A DNA stretch of 64,000 bases from Ilumatobacteraceae bacterium. Lineage in GTDB: Bacteria > Actinomycetota > Acidimicrobiia > Acidimicrobiales > Ilumatobacteraceae. Position 1 is the first letter of the stretch. Each line of letters opens with the position of its first letter. This document shows positions 17,785 through 25,599 of this stretch, one piece after another. A program made the position numbers and the translations under genes. The notes under the pieces are model-generated. The model ran no database searches, was not told the DNA's origin, and saw only the letters and a list, made by a program, of their open reading frames with translations. The DNA lies in assembly GCA_033344875.1 (NCBI GenBank), contig JAWPMO010000001.1, forward strand, positions 4,117,595 to 4,181,594, in the 5' to 3' direction.

Positions 17785-19407
17785 TTCGGTGGCGAGGTCG
17801 CGCGCGGTTCGGTAGTCGGCCTTGCCGTTGGGTGCCCGGGGCACCGTCGCGACGAACACGACGCGCTTCGGCGCCTTGAAGTGCGCCAGTTCCGATTTGA
17901 CCGACGCGATCACATCGGCCTCACTCACGGAGGCATCCTCGGCGAGCGAGGCGACCGCGGTGACCGCCTGACCGAACTTGTCGTCGTCGATGCCGACCAC
18001 GAGGCAGTCGACGACGCCGTCGACCCGTTTGACGGCTTCCTCGACCTCCTCCGGGAAGATCTTCTCGCCGCCCGAGTTGATCACCTGGCTGCCGCGCCCG
18101 AGGAGGATCAGCGTGCCGTCGGCCGCGACCCGGGCGAAGTCGCCGGGGAACGAGTAGCGGAGCCCTCCGATCGTGCGGAACGTGCGGGCCGACTTGTCCG
18201 GGTCCTTGTAGTACCCGATCGGGATCATCCCGCCGGCGGCGACCATGCCGACCTCGTCCGAACCGGGGGTGACCTCGGTGTCGTCGTCCTTGAAGACCTT
18301 CGTGTTCGGATTCATCGCGAACTTGGCGGTCTCGGTGGCGAGGCCGCGCATCGTGACCTGGTTGCCCATCGAACCCTCGCTCGAACCGATCGCGTCGAAC
18401 AGGATCGCCTGCGGGATGCGATCGAGGAGTGCCTCCTTCACCTCGGTGGTCCACATCACGCCGGACGAGAGCATCATCTTCAGGTCGGACGTGTCGTAGG
18501 GCTCGCCGCGCTCGATCGCGGCGTCGATCGCGGCGATGATCGGCTTGGAGAACGAGTCGCCGACGATCGTGTTGTGGGTGACGTGGTGCCGCTGCATCGC
18601 CGTGAGCATCTCGTCGGCGTCGAGGCTGCGGTTGGTCAGCGTGATCACGTGTCCGCCCGCGAAGTGGTGGATGCAGGCGCCGAGCCACAGCCCGGTGCCG
18701 TGCATCAGCGGTGCTCCGGTGATCGACACCGAGGCGTCGCAGCGCCCGTGGAGGTCGCGCACGATCTGCGGCACGTCGTCGGCCGAGTCGGGCACCGGCA
18801 GGCCGAGGCCCTGGAACCCGATCGTGCAGAGCCCGCCCGAGATGTCACCCATCGCGTACATGACTCCCTTCGGCAGACCGGTCGTGCCGCCGGTGTAGAG
18901 CATGTACACGTCGTCTTCCCGACGGGTGATCCGAGGCATCGGGTCGTGTCCGGCGACGGCGTCGCGGAACGACATCGCCCCCTCGACCCCTTCGCCGGCC
19001 GGTGCCGGACCGTCGTCGACTGCGATGAGCAGCTTCAGGTCGGGAAGCCGGTCGACGACGCGCGCGACGCGATCGCCGAGGGAGGTGTGGAACACGATCG
19101 CCTCGGCGTCGGAGTTGTCGATCAGGTACCGCAGTTCCTCGTCGAGGTACCGGTAGTTGACGTTGACCGGAACGCCGCGCATCTTGAACGCGCCGTACTG
19201 CGCGACCAGGTACTCGTTGCCGTTGTACAGATAGAGCGCCACCTTGGCGTCGGGCCCGAGACCGGCCGACGTGTACGCCGCCGCCAGTCGCGCGGCCTGG
19301 TCGTCGTACGTCGACCAGGTGAGCGTGTGCTCTCCGTTGGTCGCTGCCGGGGCGTCGGGGACGACGTCGGCGATCGATTCCCACACGGTGGCGAAGTGCA
19401 TCTCCAT
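17770..19407 (-). CDS. Acyl-CoA synthetase (AMP-forming, FadD-like)
   Basis: This 545-residue adenylate-forming enzyme activates a carboxylic acid to its CoA thioester using ATP. The P-loop YTGGTTGLPKG, the adenine-binding DAIGSSEGSMG segment, the GDFARVAADGTLILLGRG hinge and the C-terminal catalytic lysine in PNGKADYR are all visible. It resembles actinobacterial FadD subgroups acting on steroid or medium-chain acids. ATG 19407 gives the usual N-terminus (ATVWESIADVVPD); another ATG two codons later is possible. It stands alone, convergent with the AAC(3)-type gene. Confidence 0.88.
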   Translation of the reverse strand: MEMHFATVWESIADVVPDAPAATNGEHTLTWSTYDDQAARLAAAYTSAGLGPDAKVALYLYNGNEYLVAQYGAFKMRGVPVNVNYRYLDEELRYLIDNSDAEAIVFHTSLGDRVARVVDRLPDLKLLIAVDDGPAPAGEGVEGAMSFRDAVAGHDPMPRITRREDDVYMLYTGGTTGLPKGVMYAMGDISGGLCTIGFQGLGLPVPDSADDVPQIVRDLHGRCDASVSITGAPLMHGTGLWLGACIHHFAGGHVITLTNRSLDADEMLTAMQRHHVTHNTIVGDSFSKPIIAAIDAAIERGEPYDTSDLKMMLSSGVMWTTEVKEALLDRIPQAILFDAIGSSEGSMGNQVTMRGLATETAKFAMNPNTKVFKDDDTEVTPGSDEVGMVAAGGMIPIGYYKDPDKSARTFRTIGGLRYSFPGDFARVAADGTLILLGRGSQVINSGGEKIFPEEVEEAVKRVDGVVDCLVVGIDDDKFGQAVTAVASLAEDASVSEADVIASVKSELAHFKAPKRVVFVATVPRAPNGKADYRTARDLATESTAG

Positions 19408-19442
19408 CGCCGGAGCGTAGGACAGTTCTTCGTGTCGCTTTT

Positions 19443-19832
19443 TCAGCGATCCCGGTGCCGGGTCCCGGCGCCCCAGGTGATCGTGATCACCCGCGCCGGC
19501 TCGACGACGTCCATCGTGTGCCACGTGCCGGCCGGCATCACGACGAGTTCGGGTGCCCGCACGACGACGGGATCGCCGGCCTCGGTGTGGATTCGAACGG
19601 CTCCGTCGGTGACGAGGATCACCTCGTCACCATCCGGGTGCATCTCCCAGTTGGACCAGTCGGCCGTGACCGGCGTCGCCATCACGAGCCGGCCGTCTTC
19701 GAGGTCGGTGCGCTCGTCGATCGTCGGCCAGAAGTGCTCGTCGATCTCGAGCACGTTCAGCCCCGGGCCGCGCTCGAGATGCAGGTAGGTGTCGGTGAGG
19801 TCGATCGGTCGCATGCGGTTCCCCGTCGTCAT
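19443..19832 (-). CDS. Cupin-domain protein
   Basis: A single-domain cupin of 129 residues. The first cupin motif is seen in NWEMHPDGDEVILVTDGAVRI (metal ligands His and Glu) and the second in MPAGTWHTMDV. Such small cupins bind a metal ion and act as sugar- or polyketide-modifying enzymes or as sensors. It follows the VOC protein gene by 16 bp on the same strand and may be in its operon. An in-frame ATG six codons later is an alternative start. Confidence 0.75.
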   Translation of the reverse strand: MTTGNRMRPIDLTDTYLHLERGPGLNVLEIDEHFWPTIDERTDLEDGRLVMATPVTADWSNWEMHPDGDEVILVTDGAVRIHTEAGDPVVVRAPELVVMPAGTWHTMDVVEPARVITITWGAGTRHRDR

Positions 19833-19848
19833 GTGTCGGCGGGTCCGT

Positions 19849-20859
19849 TCAGTAACCGGGGGCCGGCTGCCAGAGCGTGAACGCTCGACCCTGGTCGTCG
19901 ACGCAGTCGATGCTGATGCCGGAGTCGGAGCCGGACCGCTCGACGATCCGCCCGTCGAGCTCGACGACCCGGTCGGCCATCGCGTCGGCGTCGTCGACCC
20001 GGAAGTACAGGTGGGCCGGTGCGTCGACGCCGCCGGGCGTCATGCCCATCGGCAGCTTCGTGTTGGAGATGTGGGCGTATTGGTCGCCCGCGTGGCCGTC
20101 CTCGGTGACCCACCCGAACAGCGATCCGTAGAACGCACGGGCCGTGGCGGTGTCGTCGAACGGGATCGTGAGGTAGCCGACCTCGACCGGAGCGCCACCG
20201 GCTGCGGCGTCTGCGGTGTCGGGCGTGACGACCTCGAACGCCCCGCCGAAGCCCTCGGCGATCTCCTCGTTCGACGGGTCGGCGACCTCGGTCTGCACCA
20301 TCCACTGGTGCCCGTACGGATCGCCGAAGGCACATGCCCGGTGTCCGTACGGCTGGGTCTCCGGTGGGCGCTGCGCATCGGCACCGTTGGCGAGCGCGCG
20401 TGCCCAGACCGCGTCGACGTCGGGGACCTGGAGGTTGAGCTTGACCGGCGACCCGCCGACCGTGCGCGGGCTGACCGCCCCGTAGTCCGGGTACTCGTCG
20501 GCGAGCATGATCTTGGCCCCGCCGACGTCGAGTTCGCCGTGACCGATGCGGCCGTCGTCGCCGACGTAGCGGACGAGTTCGGTCGCTTCGAACACGACCT
20601 GGTACCAGTCCATCGCCGCGGCGGCGTCATGAACGCTGAGGTAGGGCACCAGCGTGTTCGCCGGTGATGCGGCGGTCGCACTCGCCGTGGTGGCGCCGGC
20701 GGTCGGGGTGGTGGACGTGTCGGTCATGGCAGGTGTCCTCTCGGGAAGTTCGATCTCGGGTGCGAGCGCGGCGGTCACCCGAGCTCGAAGCTGTTCGGCG
20801 AAGCGCCGGTTCGGGGCGACGGGCTCGTCGTCGTGTCGGAGTGCGTCGAAGGCGGTCAT
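19849..20859 (-). CDS. Two-domain VOC (glyoxalase/bleomycin-resistance) protein partnered with ECF sigma factor
   Basis: The 336-residue product begins with a leader ([28 protein letters not shown]) also seen in other actinobacterial proteins encoded beside ECF sigma factors. Two VOC domains follow: about 70-190 ([18 protein letters not shown] to FGDPYGHQW) and 215-336 ([23 protein letters not shown] to [10 protein letters not shown]). The start overlaps the sigma gene stop by four bases. VOC proteins bind or convert small molecules, so it may sense or detoxify the signal that the sigma factor responds to; this role is inferred. Confidence 0.78.
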   Translation of the reverse strand: MTAFDALRHDDEPVAPNRRFAEQLRARVTAALAPEIELPERTPAMTDTSTTPTAGATTASATAASPANTLVPYLSVHDAAAAMDWYQVVFEATELVRYVGDDGRIGHGELDVGGAKIMLADEYPDYGAVSPRTVGGSPVKLNLQVPDVDAVWARALANGADAQRPPETQPYGHRACAFGDPYGHQWMVQTEVADPSNEEIAEGFGGAFEVVTPDTADAAAGGAPVEVGYLTIPFDDTATARAFYGSLFGWVTEDGHAGDQYAHISNTKLPMGMTPGGVDAPAHLYFRVDDADAMADRVVELDGRIVERSGSDSGISIDCVDDQGRAFTLWQPAPGY

Positions 20860-21392
20860 CGTGCGACCTCCTCGGTGTCGTCGGGGTGGAGGGATTCGTA
20901 GACCTCGCGGAACGCGCGCCGGGCACGGACCAGGAGCGCCTCGGTGGCGTGGACGGTTCGATCGAGCATCGCCGCGACCCGCTGGACGTCGAGATCGTCG
21001 ACGTAGCGCAACGTGAGTGCAGCCCGGTGATGCGAACCGAGACGTTCGAGAGCATCGCGGGCGGCGAAACCGTCGAGTTCGGCCTCCCACGGGTCATCGT
21101 CGTCGGGTGGGGCGTCGACCGCCTGCAGATTGCGGGTGTCGCGCTCGACCCGGCGCCAGTGATCGACGAGTTTGTGTCTGGCGATGCCGACGAGCCACGC
21201 CGTGGTGACCGCGGCGACCGCGCCCCGTCGGATCGACTCGACGGCGGCCATGAAGGTCTCGGCCGTGATGTCCTCCGCGACCGTCGAGTTCCGGCACCGG
21301 TGGAGGAGGTACCCGTACACCTGGGGGAGCGCGTCGTCGTAGATCGCGAGGAGGTCGTCCCCGTGGTCGTCGTCGCTCGCCGGCAGGCCCAT
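20856..21392 (-). CDS. RNA polymerase ECF-type sigma factor
   Basis: The product has 178 residues. Region 2 ([27 protein letters not shown], then [18 protein letters not shown]) and region 4 ([45 protein letters not shown]... helix-turn-helix) are complete. No anti-sigma factor with a membrane segment is nearby; instead a VOC protein is translationally coupled. That matches a group of ECF factors without a classical anti-sigma. The start at 21392 leaves about 114 bp to the divergent serine hydrolase gene. Confidence 0.88.
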   Translation of the reverse strand: MGLPASDDDHGDDLLAIYDDALPQVYGYLLHRCRNSTVAEDITAETFMAAVESIRRGAVAAVTTAWLVGIARHKLVDHWRRVERDTRNLQAVDAPPDDDDPWEAELDGFAARDALERLGSHHRAALTLRYVDDLDVQRVAAMLDRTVHATEALLVRARRAFREVYESLHPDDTEEVAR

Positions 21393-21506
21393 ACCCCTCC
21401 ATCGTCACAGGTCACGGAACTCCAACGGGTCCGACGCAAAATTTTCTCGGCGACGGAACCCCGCCCGGAGTCGTCCGGGGGTGTTCGGCGCGACGACACT
21501 GACGGA

Positions 21507-22637
21507 ATGGCAGAGATCCACGGCACCGCAGACGAGTCGTACGACCGGTTGAGCGAGCTGCTCGGCGCGAGCATCGACAGCGGGAAGGACGTCGGTGCGT
21601 CCGTCAGCGTGACGGTCGAGGGTGAAACGGTCGTCGACATCTGGGGCGGCTGGTCCGACGAGGCCAGAACCATCCCGTGGGAGCGCGACACGATCACCAA
21701 CGTCTGGTCGACGACGAAGACGATGACCTTCCTGAGCGCGCTGCTGCTCGTCGAACGCGGACTGCTCGACTTCGACGAGAAGGTGGCGACCTACTGGCCC
21801 GAATTCGCCCAGAACGGCAAGGCCGACGTCGAAGTGCGCCATCTGATGGGCCACACGTCGGGGGTGAGCGCCTGGATGCGGCCGGTCACCGTCGACGACA
21901 TCTACGACTGGGACAAGTCGACCGCGATGCTCGCCGAGCAGGAACCGTGGTGGGAGCCGGGCACGGCGTCGGGCTACCACGCCCTCAACCAGGGCCACCT
22001 GATCGGCGAGGTGATCCGCCGCATCGACGGCCGCATGCTCGGCGACTTCTTCGCCGAGGAGATCGCTGGCCCGCTCGATGCCGACTTCCACATCGGGCTC
22101 GACCCGAGCGAGTTCGGGCGTGTGTCCAACGTGATCCCGCCGCCACCGTTGCCGATGGACATGACGCAACTCGACCCCGACAGCGTGCTGGTGAAGACCT
22201 TCACCGGTCCGGCTCCCGCGGCTGACGTCGCGTGGACCGACGAGTGGCGCCAGGCCTGCATCGGCGCGGCGAACGGCCACGGCAACGCCCGCTCGGTCGC
22301 TCGGATCCAGGCGGTGATCGCCAACGGCGGCACCGTCGGCGACGTCGAGTTGCTGTCGGCCGAGACGATCCGGCAGATCTTCCGGGAGCAGGCGCACGGC
22401 GTCGATCAGGTGCTCGGACTCCCGGTGCGATTCGGCATGGGGTATGCACTGCACTCCGAGGCGGTTCCGTACCTGCCCGAGGGCAACTATGCCTACTGGG
22501 GTGGCTGGGGTGGGTCGTCGATCATCTGCGACGTGGACCGCAGGATCAGCTTCGCCTACGTGATGAACCGGATGGACGAAGGCCTGCTCGGCGACACACG
22601 AGGCATCGACCTCGCCACCGAGGTGTTCGGCACCTGA
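21507..22637 (+). CDS. Serine hydrolase, beta-lactamase/esterase (class C-like) family
   Basis: The 376-residue product has the penicillin-binding-protein/AmpC fold. The nucleophile motif is STTK (Ser68-Lys71), the Tyr motif lies in SGYHALN, and the C-terminal part carries GMGYALHSE and a glycine-rich YWGGWGGSS segment at the KTG-equivalent position. No signal peptide is seen, so it is likely a cytoplasmic esterase (EstB/LpqK-like group) rather than a beta-lactamase. ATG 21507 gives the usual N-terminus. It is divergent from the ECF sigma gene. Confidence 0.82.
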   Translation: MAEIHGTADESYDRLSELLGASIDSGKDVGASVSVTVEGETVVDIWGGWSDEARTIPWERDTITNVWSTTKTMTFLSALLLVERGLLDFDEKVATYWPEFAQNGKADVEVRHLMGHTSGVSAWMRPVTVDDIYDWDKSTAMLAEQEPWWEPGTASGYHALNQGHLIGEVIRRIDGRMLGDFFAEEIAGPLDADFHIGLDPSEFGRVSNVIPPPPLPMDMTQLDPDSVLVKTFTGPAPAADVAWTDEWRQACIGAANGHGNARSVARIQAVIANGGTVGDVELLSAETIRQIFREQAHGVDQVLGLPVRFGMGYALHSEAVPYLPEGNYAYWGGWGGSSIICDVDRRISFAYVMNRMDEGLLGDTRGIDLATEVFGT

Positions 22638-22649
22638 TCGCGATCTGCG

Positions 22650-23129
22650 TCAGGCGAGCATGCTGCGGAGCATCCACGCGGTCTTCTCGTGGACCTGCAA
22701 CCGCTGGGTGAGCAGGTCGGCCGTGGGCTCATCGCTCGCCCGCTCGACGACGTCGAACATCGAGCGTGCCGTTCGCGCGGTCGCCTCGTGGCCCTTGACC
22801 AGCCGTCGGATCATCTCCTGGGCGTCGGGACGGTCGTCGTCTTCCTCGATCGACGACAGCTCGGCGAACTCGCGATACGTGGCCGGTGCCGGTGCGCCGA
22901 GCGCCCGGATCCGTTCCGCCACCTCGTCGACCGCCAGCGCCAGCTCGTTGTACTGGGTCTCGAACATGAGGTGGAGGGTGTTGAACATCGGGCCGACGAC
23001 GTTCCAGTGGTAGTTGTGCGTCTTCAAGTACAGCGTGTAGGAGTCGGCCAGGACCTTGGAGAGCCCTGCCGCGATCTCGGTCCGGTCGGCGTCGCTGATA
23101 CCGATGTCGATCTGCATTGCGTCACTCAT
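22650..23129 (-). CDS. dps: Dps-type ferritin-like DNA-protection protein
   Basis: A 159-residue four-helix ferritin-like protein with the Dps signature [21 protein letters not shown]. The inter-subunit ferroxidase residues His41, His53, Asp68 and Glu72 are all in place. Dps dodecamers oxidise and store iron using H2O2 and protect DNA under stress or starvation. ATG 23129 was chosen because it opens the typical short helical N-terminus. It ends 12 bp after the convergent serine hydrolase, and its upstream region is shared with a divergent Nudix-like gene. Confidence 0.92.
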   Translation of the reverse strand: MSDAMQIDIGISDADRTEIAAGLSKVLADSYTLYLKTHNYHWNVVGPMFNTLHLMFETQYNELALAVDEVAERIRALGAPAPATYREFAELSSIEEDDDRPDAQEMIRRLVKGHEATARTARSMFDVVERASDEPTADLLTQRLQVHEKTAWMLRSMLA

Positions 23130-23270
23130 GGAAGTGCCTCTCTGTCGTTCCGAACGAGTCGTTCGCCAGGAATTGTGCGGACAAACAGTACAACCGGACA
23201 CCCGATCGGGTTGTTCCGATCTCATCGCAATTCGGGTCTGGAGGGTCCTGATCTGGGAAGATGTCGCACC

Positions 23271-23810
23271 GTGAGCGACATCGACACCGCGACCGACAAC
23301 ACCTGGCTGTCCGACGACGATCTCGAGCAGGTGCGCGCCCAACTGCCGATCGTGTACGTGGAGGCGATTCCGGTCCGGGTCGACGGGCTCGGCCACGTCA
23401 CCGAGATCGGACTGCTGCTCCGTCAGGCGCCCGACGGCACGATCAGTCGGCTGATCGTCAGCGGCCGCGTCAAGTACGGCGAACGGGTGCGTGACGCGCT
23501 GATGCGCCACTGCGAGAAGGACCTCGGGCCGCTGGCGCTGCCGCAGATCCCGCCCGCGACCGCCCCGTTCACGGTCGCCGAGTACTTCCCCGATCCCGAC
23601 GTCAGTGGGTTCCACGACCCGCGACAGCACGCGGTCAGCCTGGTGTTCATCGTGCCGGTCGACGGCGACTGCGAGCCGACTCAGGAGGCGCTCGACCTCC
23701 ACTGGTTCACGCCGTCCGAAGTGTGCACACCCGACGTGATCGGACAGATGACCGGTGGCCAGGACCGCCTGTTGCGTCTCGCGCTCGCGCACGTCGGCCA
23801 ACTCCCGTAA
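23271..23810 (+). CDS. Nudix-like protein of the DUF4916 type
   Basis: This 179-residue protein begins with [25 protein letters not shown] and has a Nudix-like fold: the [39 protein letters not shown] region aligns with a Nudix box but lacks the full glutamate set (REXXEE becomes MRHCEKDLG). It may therefore not be a diphosphatase. It resembles DUF4916 proteins of actinobacteria, whose function is not known to me. GTG 23271 is the likely start. A perfect 12-bp palindrome lies 60 bp upstream. Confidence 0.7.
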   Translation: MSDIDTATDNTWLSDDDLEQVRAQLPIVYVEAIPVRVDGLGHVTEIGLLLRQAPDGTISRLIVSGRVKYGERVRDALMRHCEKDLGPLALPQIPPATAPFTVAEYFPDPDVSGFHDPRQHAVSLVFIVPVDGDCEPTQEALDLHWFTPSEVCTPDVIGQMTGGQDRLLRLALAHVGQLP

Positions 23811-23874
23811 CCGCACCTGACGCCCGGAGCAGTATCCACCCGTGGGTGCCTGATGCCGCGTACCCTTTCCCCTC

Positions 23875-24753
23875 ATGCCGGTGGCAGACATCGCTCGCAC
23901 CGCCAGCGCCATGAGGACCGCGCTGATCGGGCACCCGATGCTGAGGTTCGACGCCCCGAAACTGATCGGGCCCGTGCCGCAGGCCGGCCGGATGGTCGAG
24001 ACCATCGAGGCGCGCGGCCGCCACCTCGAGGTGATGTGGGACGACGGGATCGTGCTCGACACCCACCTCAAGGGCAAGAGCGAGTGGCACGTCTACCGCA
24101 AGGGATCGCCCTGGCGCCGGTCGTGGGAACAGCTGCGCGCATCGATCCAGACCGACGAGTTCGTCGCCGTGTGTTTCGACGCTCCCAACGTCGAGACCTA
24201 CCGTCAGCCCGACCGGCAACGCCACCCCGGGCGAGGGCGTCTCGGCCCCGATCTGACCCGCGTCGCCGACCCGAGCGAGGCCGTCGACCTGCTGTTGTCG
24301 TACCCCGAACGCGAGGCTCGGTTGCGTGACGTGATGGTCGACCAGCACGTGATGCAGGGCGTCGGCAACGTGTACCGGTGCGAGGTGCTCTGGGCCGCCG
24401 AGCTCAGCCCGTGGGCACACATCAGCGATCTGACCCATCACGATGCGATGTTGATCGTCAGCACGGCGGCGAAGATGGTCCGTGTCAACCAGGGCCGGGT
24501 TCGCCGTGCCACCACGCAGTACACGAGCGCCGGTCTCGCCGTCTACGGCCGCAACGGGCAGGGGTGCATCCGCTGCCACGAGACCATCGAGGCGCAACCG
24601 GTCGGCAGGAGTGGTCGCATGCTCTACTGGTGCCCGGGCTGCCAGGTTCGGCTCGATCGCCGATTGCCGCCCGAGGTGCGAGACATGGACCCGCACCCGG
24701 CGGCCGTGAAGTACCTCAACGAACTGCCCTGGCGCATCCGCGACACCAACTGA
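23875..24753 (+). CDS. Fpg/Nei-family DNA glycosylase with altered active-site start
   Basis: The 292-residue product has the Fpg/Nei layout: N-terminal catalytic domain, helix-two-turn-helix with the [18 protein letters not shown]-binding motif, and a C-terminal zinc finger (CIRC ... CPGC) followed by QVR. Most similar are actinobacterial Nei2-type enzymes, which remove oxidised pyrimidines. The N-terminus reads [10 protein letters not shown] instead of the usual MPEGDTV: Pro2, the Schiff-base nucleophile, is kept, but Glu3 is replaced by Val. Activity may be altered or lost. It sits 64 bp after the DUF4916-type gene. Confidence 0.85.
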   Translation: MPVADIARTASAMRTALIGHPMLRFDAPKLIGPVPQAGRMVETIEARGRHLEVMWDDGIVLDTHLKGKSEWHVYRKGSPWRRSWEQLRASIQTDEFVAVCFDAPNVETYRQPDRQRHPGRGRLGPDLTRVADPSEAVDLLLSYPEREARLRDVMVDQHVMQGVGNVYRCEVLWAAELSPWAHISDLTHHDAMLIVSTAAKMVRVNQGRVRRATTQYTSAGLAVYGRNGQGCIRCHETIEAQPVGRSGRMLYWCPGCQVRLDRRLPPEVRDMDPHPAAVKYLNELPWRIRDTN

Positions 24754-24774
24754 GCGTCGGTCGTCGCCGCACCG

Positions 24775-25179
24775 TCAGCGGAGCTCGCGACGGAGCGCGA
24801 ACCGCAGGCCGCTCCACATCTCGTCGATCGCGCACACCTTGTTGTCGACCCAGCCGGTCGGGAGGAACTCGTCGCGCAACACGTCCTCGGTGATGTCGGT
24901 CGGTACCTTGCTGGCCTTCTTGGGCCAGGCGAGCCAGACGGTGCCGTTCGGCGCCACCGCTGCAGTGAGCTTCGAGAAGTCGGCGATCATCTTCGAGCGC
25001 TTCGTGTAGAAGGCCACGACCACGTCGAGGCCGGGTCGCACCTGCGTGCGCCATTCGGCCGATGACGGGAGTTCGCCGAGCGTCTCGGCGAATCCGTCGG
25101 GGGCGTGCTTGGTGGCGAAACGTGTGCCGTCGGTGATCCCCAGCTTCTTCGGCAGCGGGGTCCTCGAGTAGCCGGCCAT
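24775..25179 (-). CDS. DUF3052-like protein
   Basis: A 134-residue soluble protein. The MAGYSRTPLPKKLGI opening, the YTKRSKMIADFSKL segment and the TVWLAWPKKASK motif match DUF3052-type proteins common in actinobacteria; no enzyme activity is established that I know of. Its start codon shares one base with the stop of the upstream PPOX gene (TGATG), so the two are translationally coupled. Confidence 0.75.
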   Translation of the reverse strand: MAGYSRTPLPKKLGITDGTRFATKHAPDGFAETLGELPSSAEWRTQVRPGLDVVVAFYTKRSKMIADFSKLTAAVAPNGTVWLAWPKKASKVPTDITEDVLRDEFLPTGWVDNKVCAIDEMWSGLRFALRRELR

Positions 25180-25568
25180 CAGGCTCGTCCCAGCATTCGG
25201 TCGACCCGGATCTCGATCGCGACTCGGTCGTCACGTTCGCGCGGGGCCTGGTAGCGCTCGGTGTACGCGGTGACGGCGGTGGCGACCCGGTCGACGTCGG
25301 TGACGACGCGGCACTCGCCCTCGAGCGTGAGCCAGCGGCCGCCGTCGACCTGACTGACGGCGGCCCGCCCGCCGCGCTCGGCGTTGACCACCTTCTGCGA
25401 TCCGGCGAAGGTGATGATCCGTACGACGCGTTCGTCGTGCGAGTAGCCGAAGCCGACGGGCACCACGTGGGGCGACCCGTCGGCTCGAAGCGTCGTGAGC
25501 GTGGCGAGGTGCCGGTCGGTGAGAAAGCCGAGCACGTCGTCGCCGGGGTGGTCGAGGTCGATCGCCAT
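25179..25568 (-). CDS. PPOX-class F420-dependent flavin-fold protein
   Basis: The product has 129 residues with the split beta-barrel of pyridoxamine-phosphate-oxidase-like proteins: LATLTTLRADGSPHVVPVGFGY, then VVNAERGGRAAVSQVDGGRWLTLEGECRVV and a final charged segment. In actinobacteria this subgroup (TIGR03618-like) typically binds the deazaflavin F420. It shares one base with the downstream DUF3052-like gene, so they form an operon. The reaction is unknown. Confidence 0.78.
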   Translation of the reverse strand: MAIDLDHPGDDVLGFLTDRHLATLTTLRADGSPHVVPVGFGYSHDERVVRIITFAGSQKVVNAERGGRAAVSQVDGGRWLTLEGECRVVTDVDRVATAVTAYTERYQAPRERDDRVAIEIRVDRMLGRA

Positions 25569-25599
25569 CGGCCCAGTGTGGCCGATGGCGACCGACCTG

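Noticed and set aside
21431-21460. Possible ECF-type promoter (GGTTCC-N18-CGTCGG on the minus strand) in front of the sigma gene
   Set aside because: The match to the -35 is good, but the -10 is weak and spacing is long; in GC-rich DNA this is too easily found by chance.
23200-23211. Perfect 12-bp palindrome ACCCGATCGGGT between dps and the DUF4916-type gene
   Set aside because: Could be an operator, but it matches no stress or iron box known to me and has no second copy in the window.
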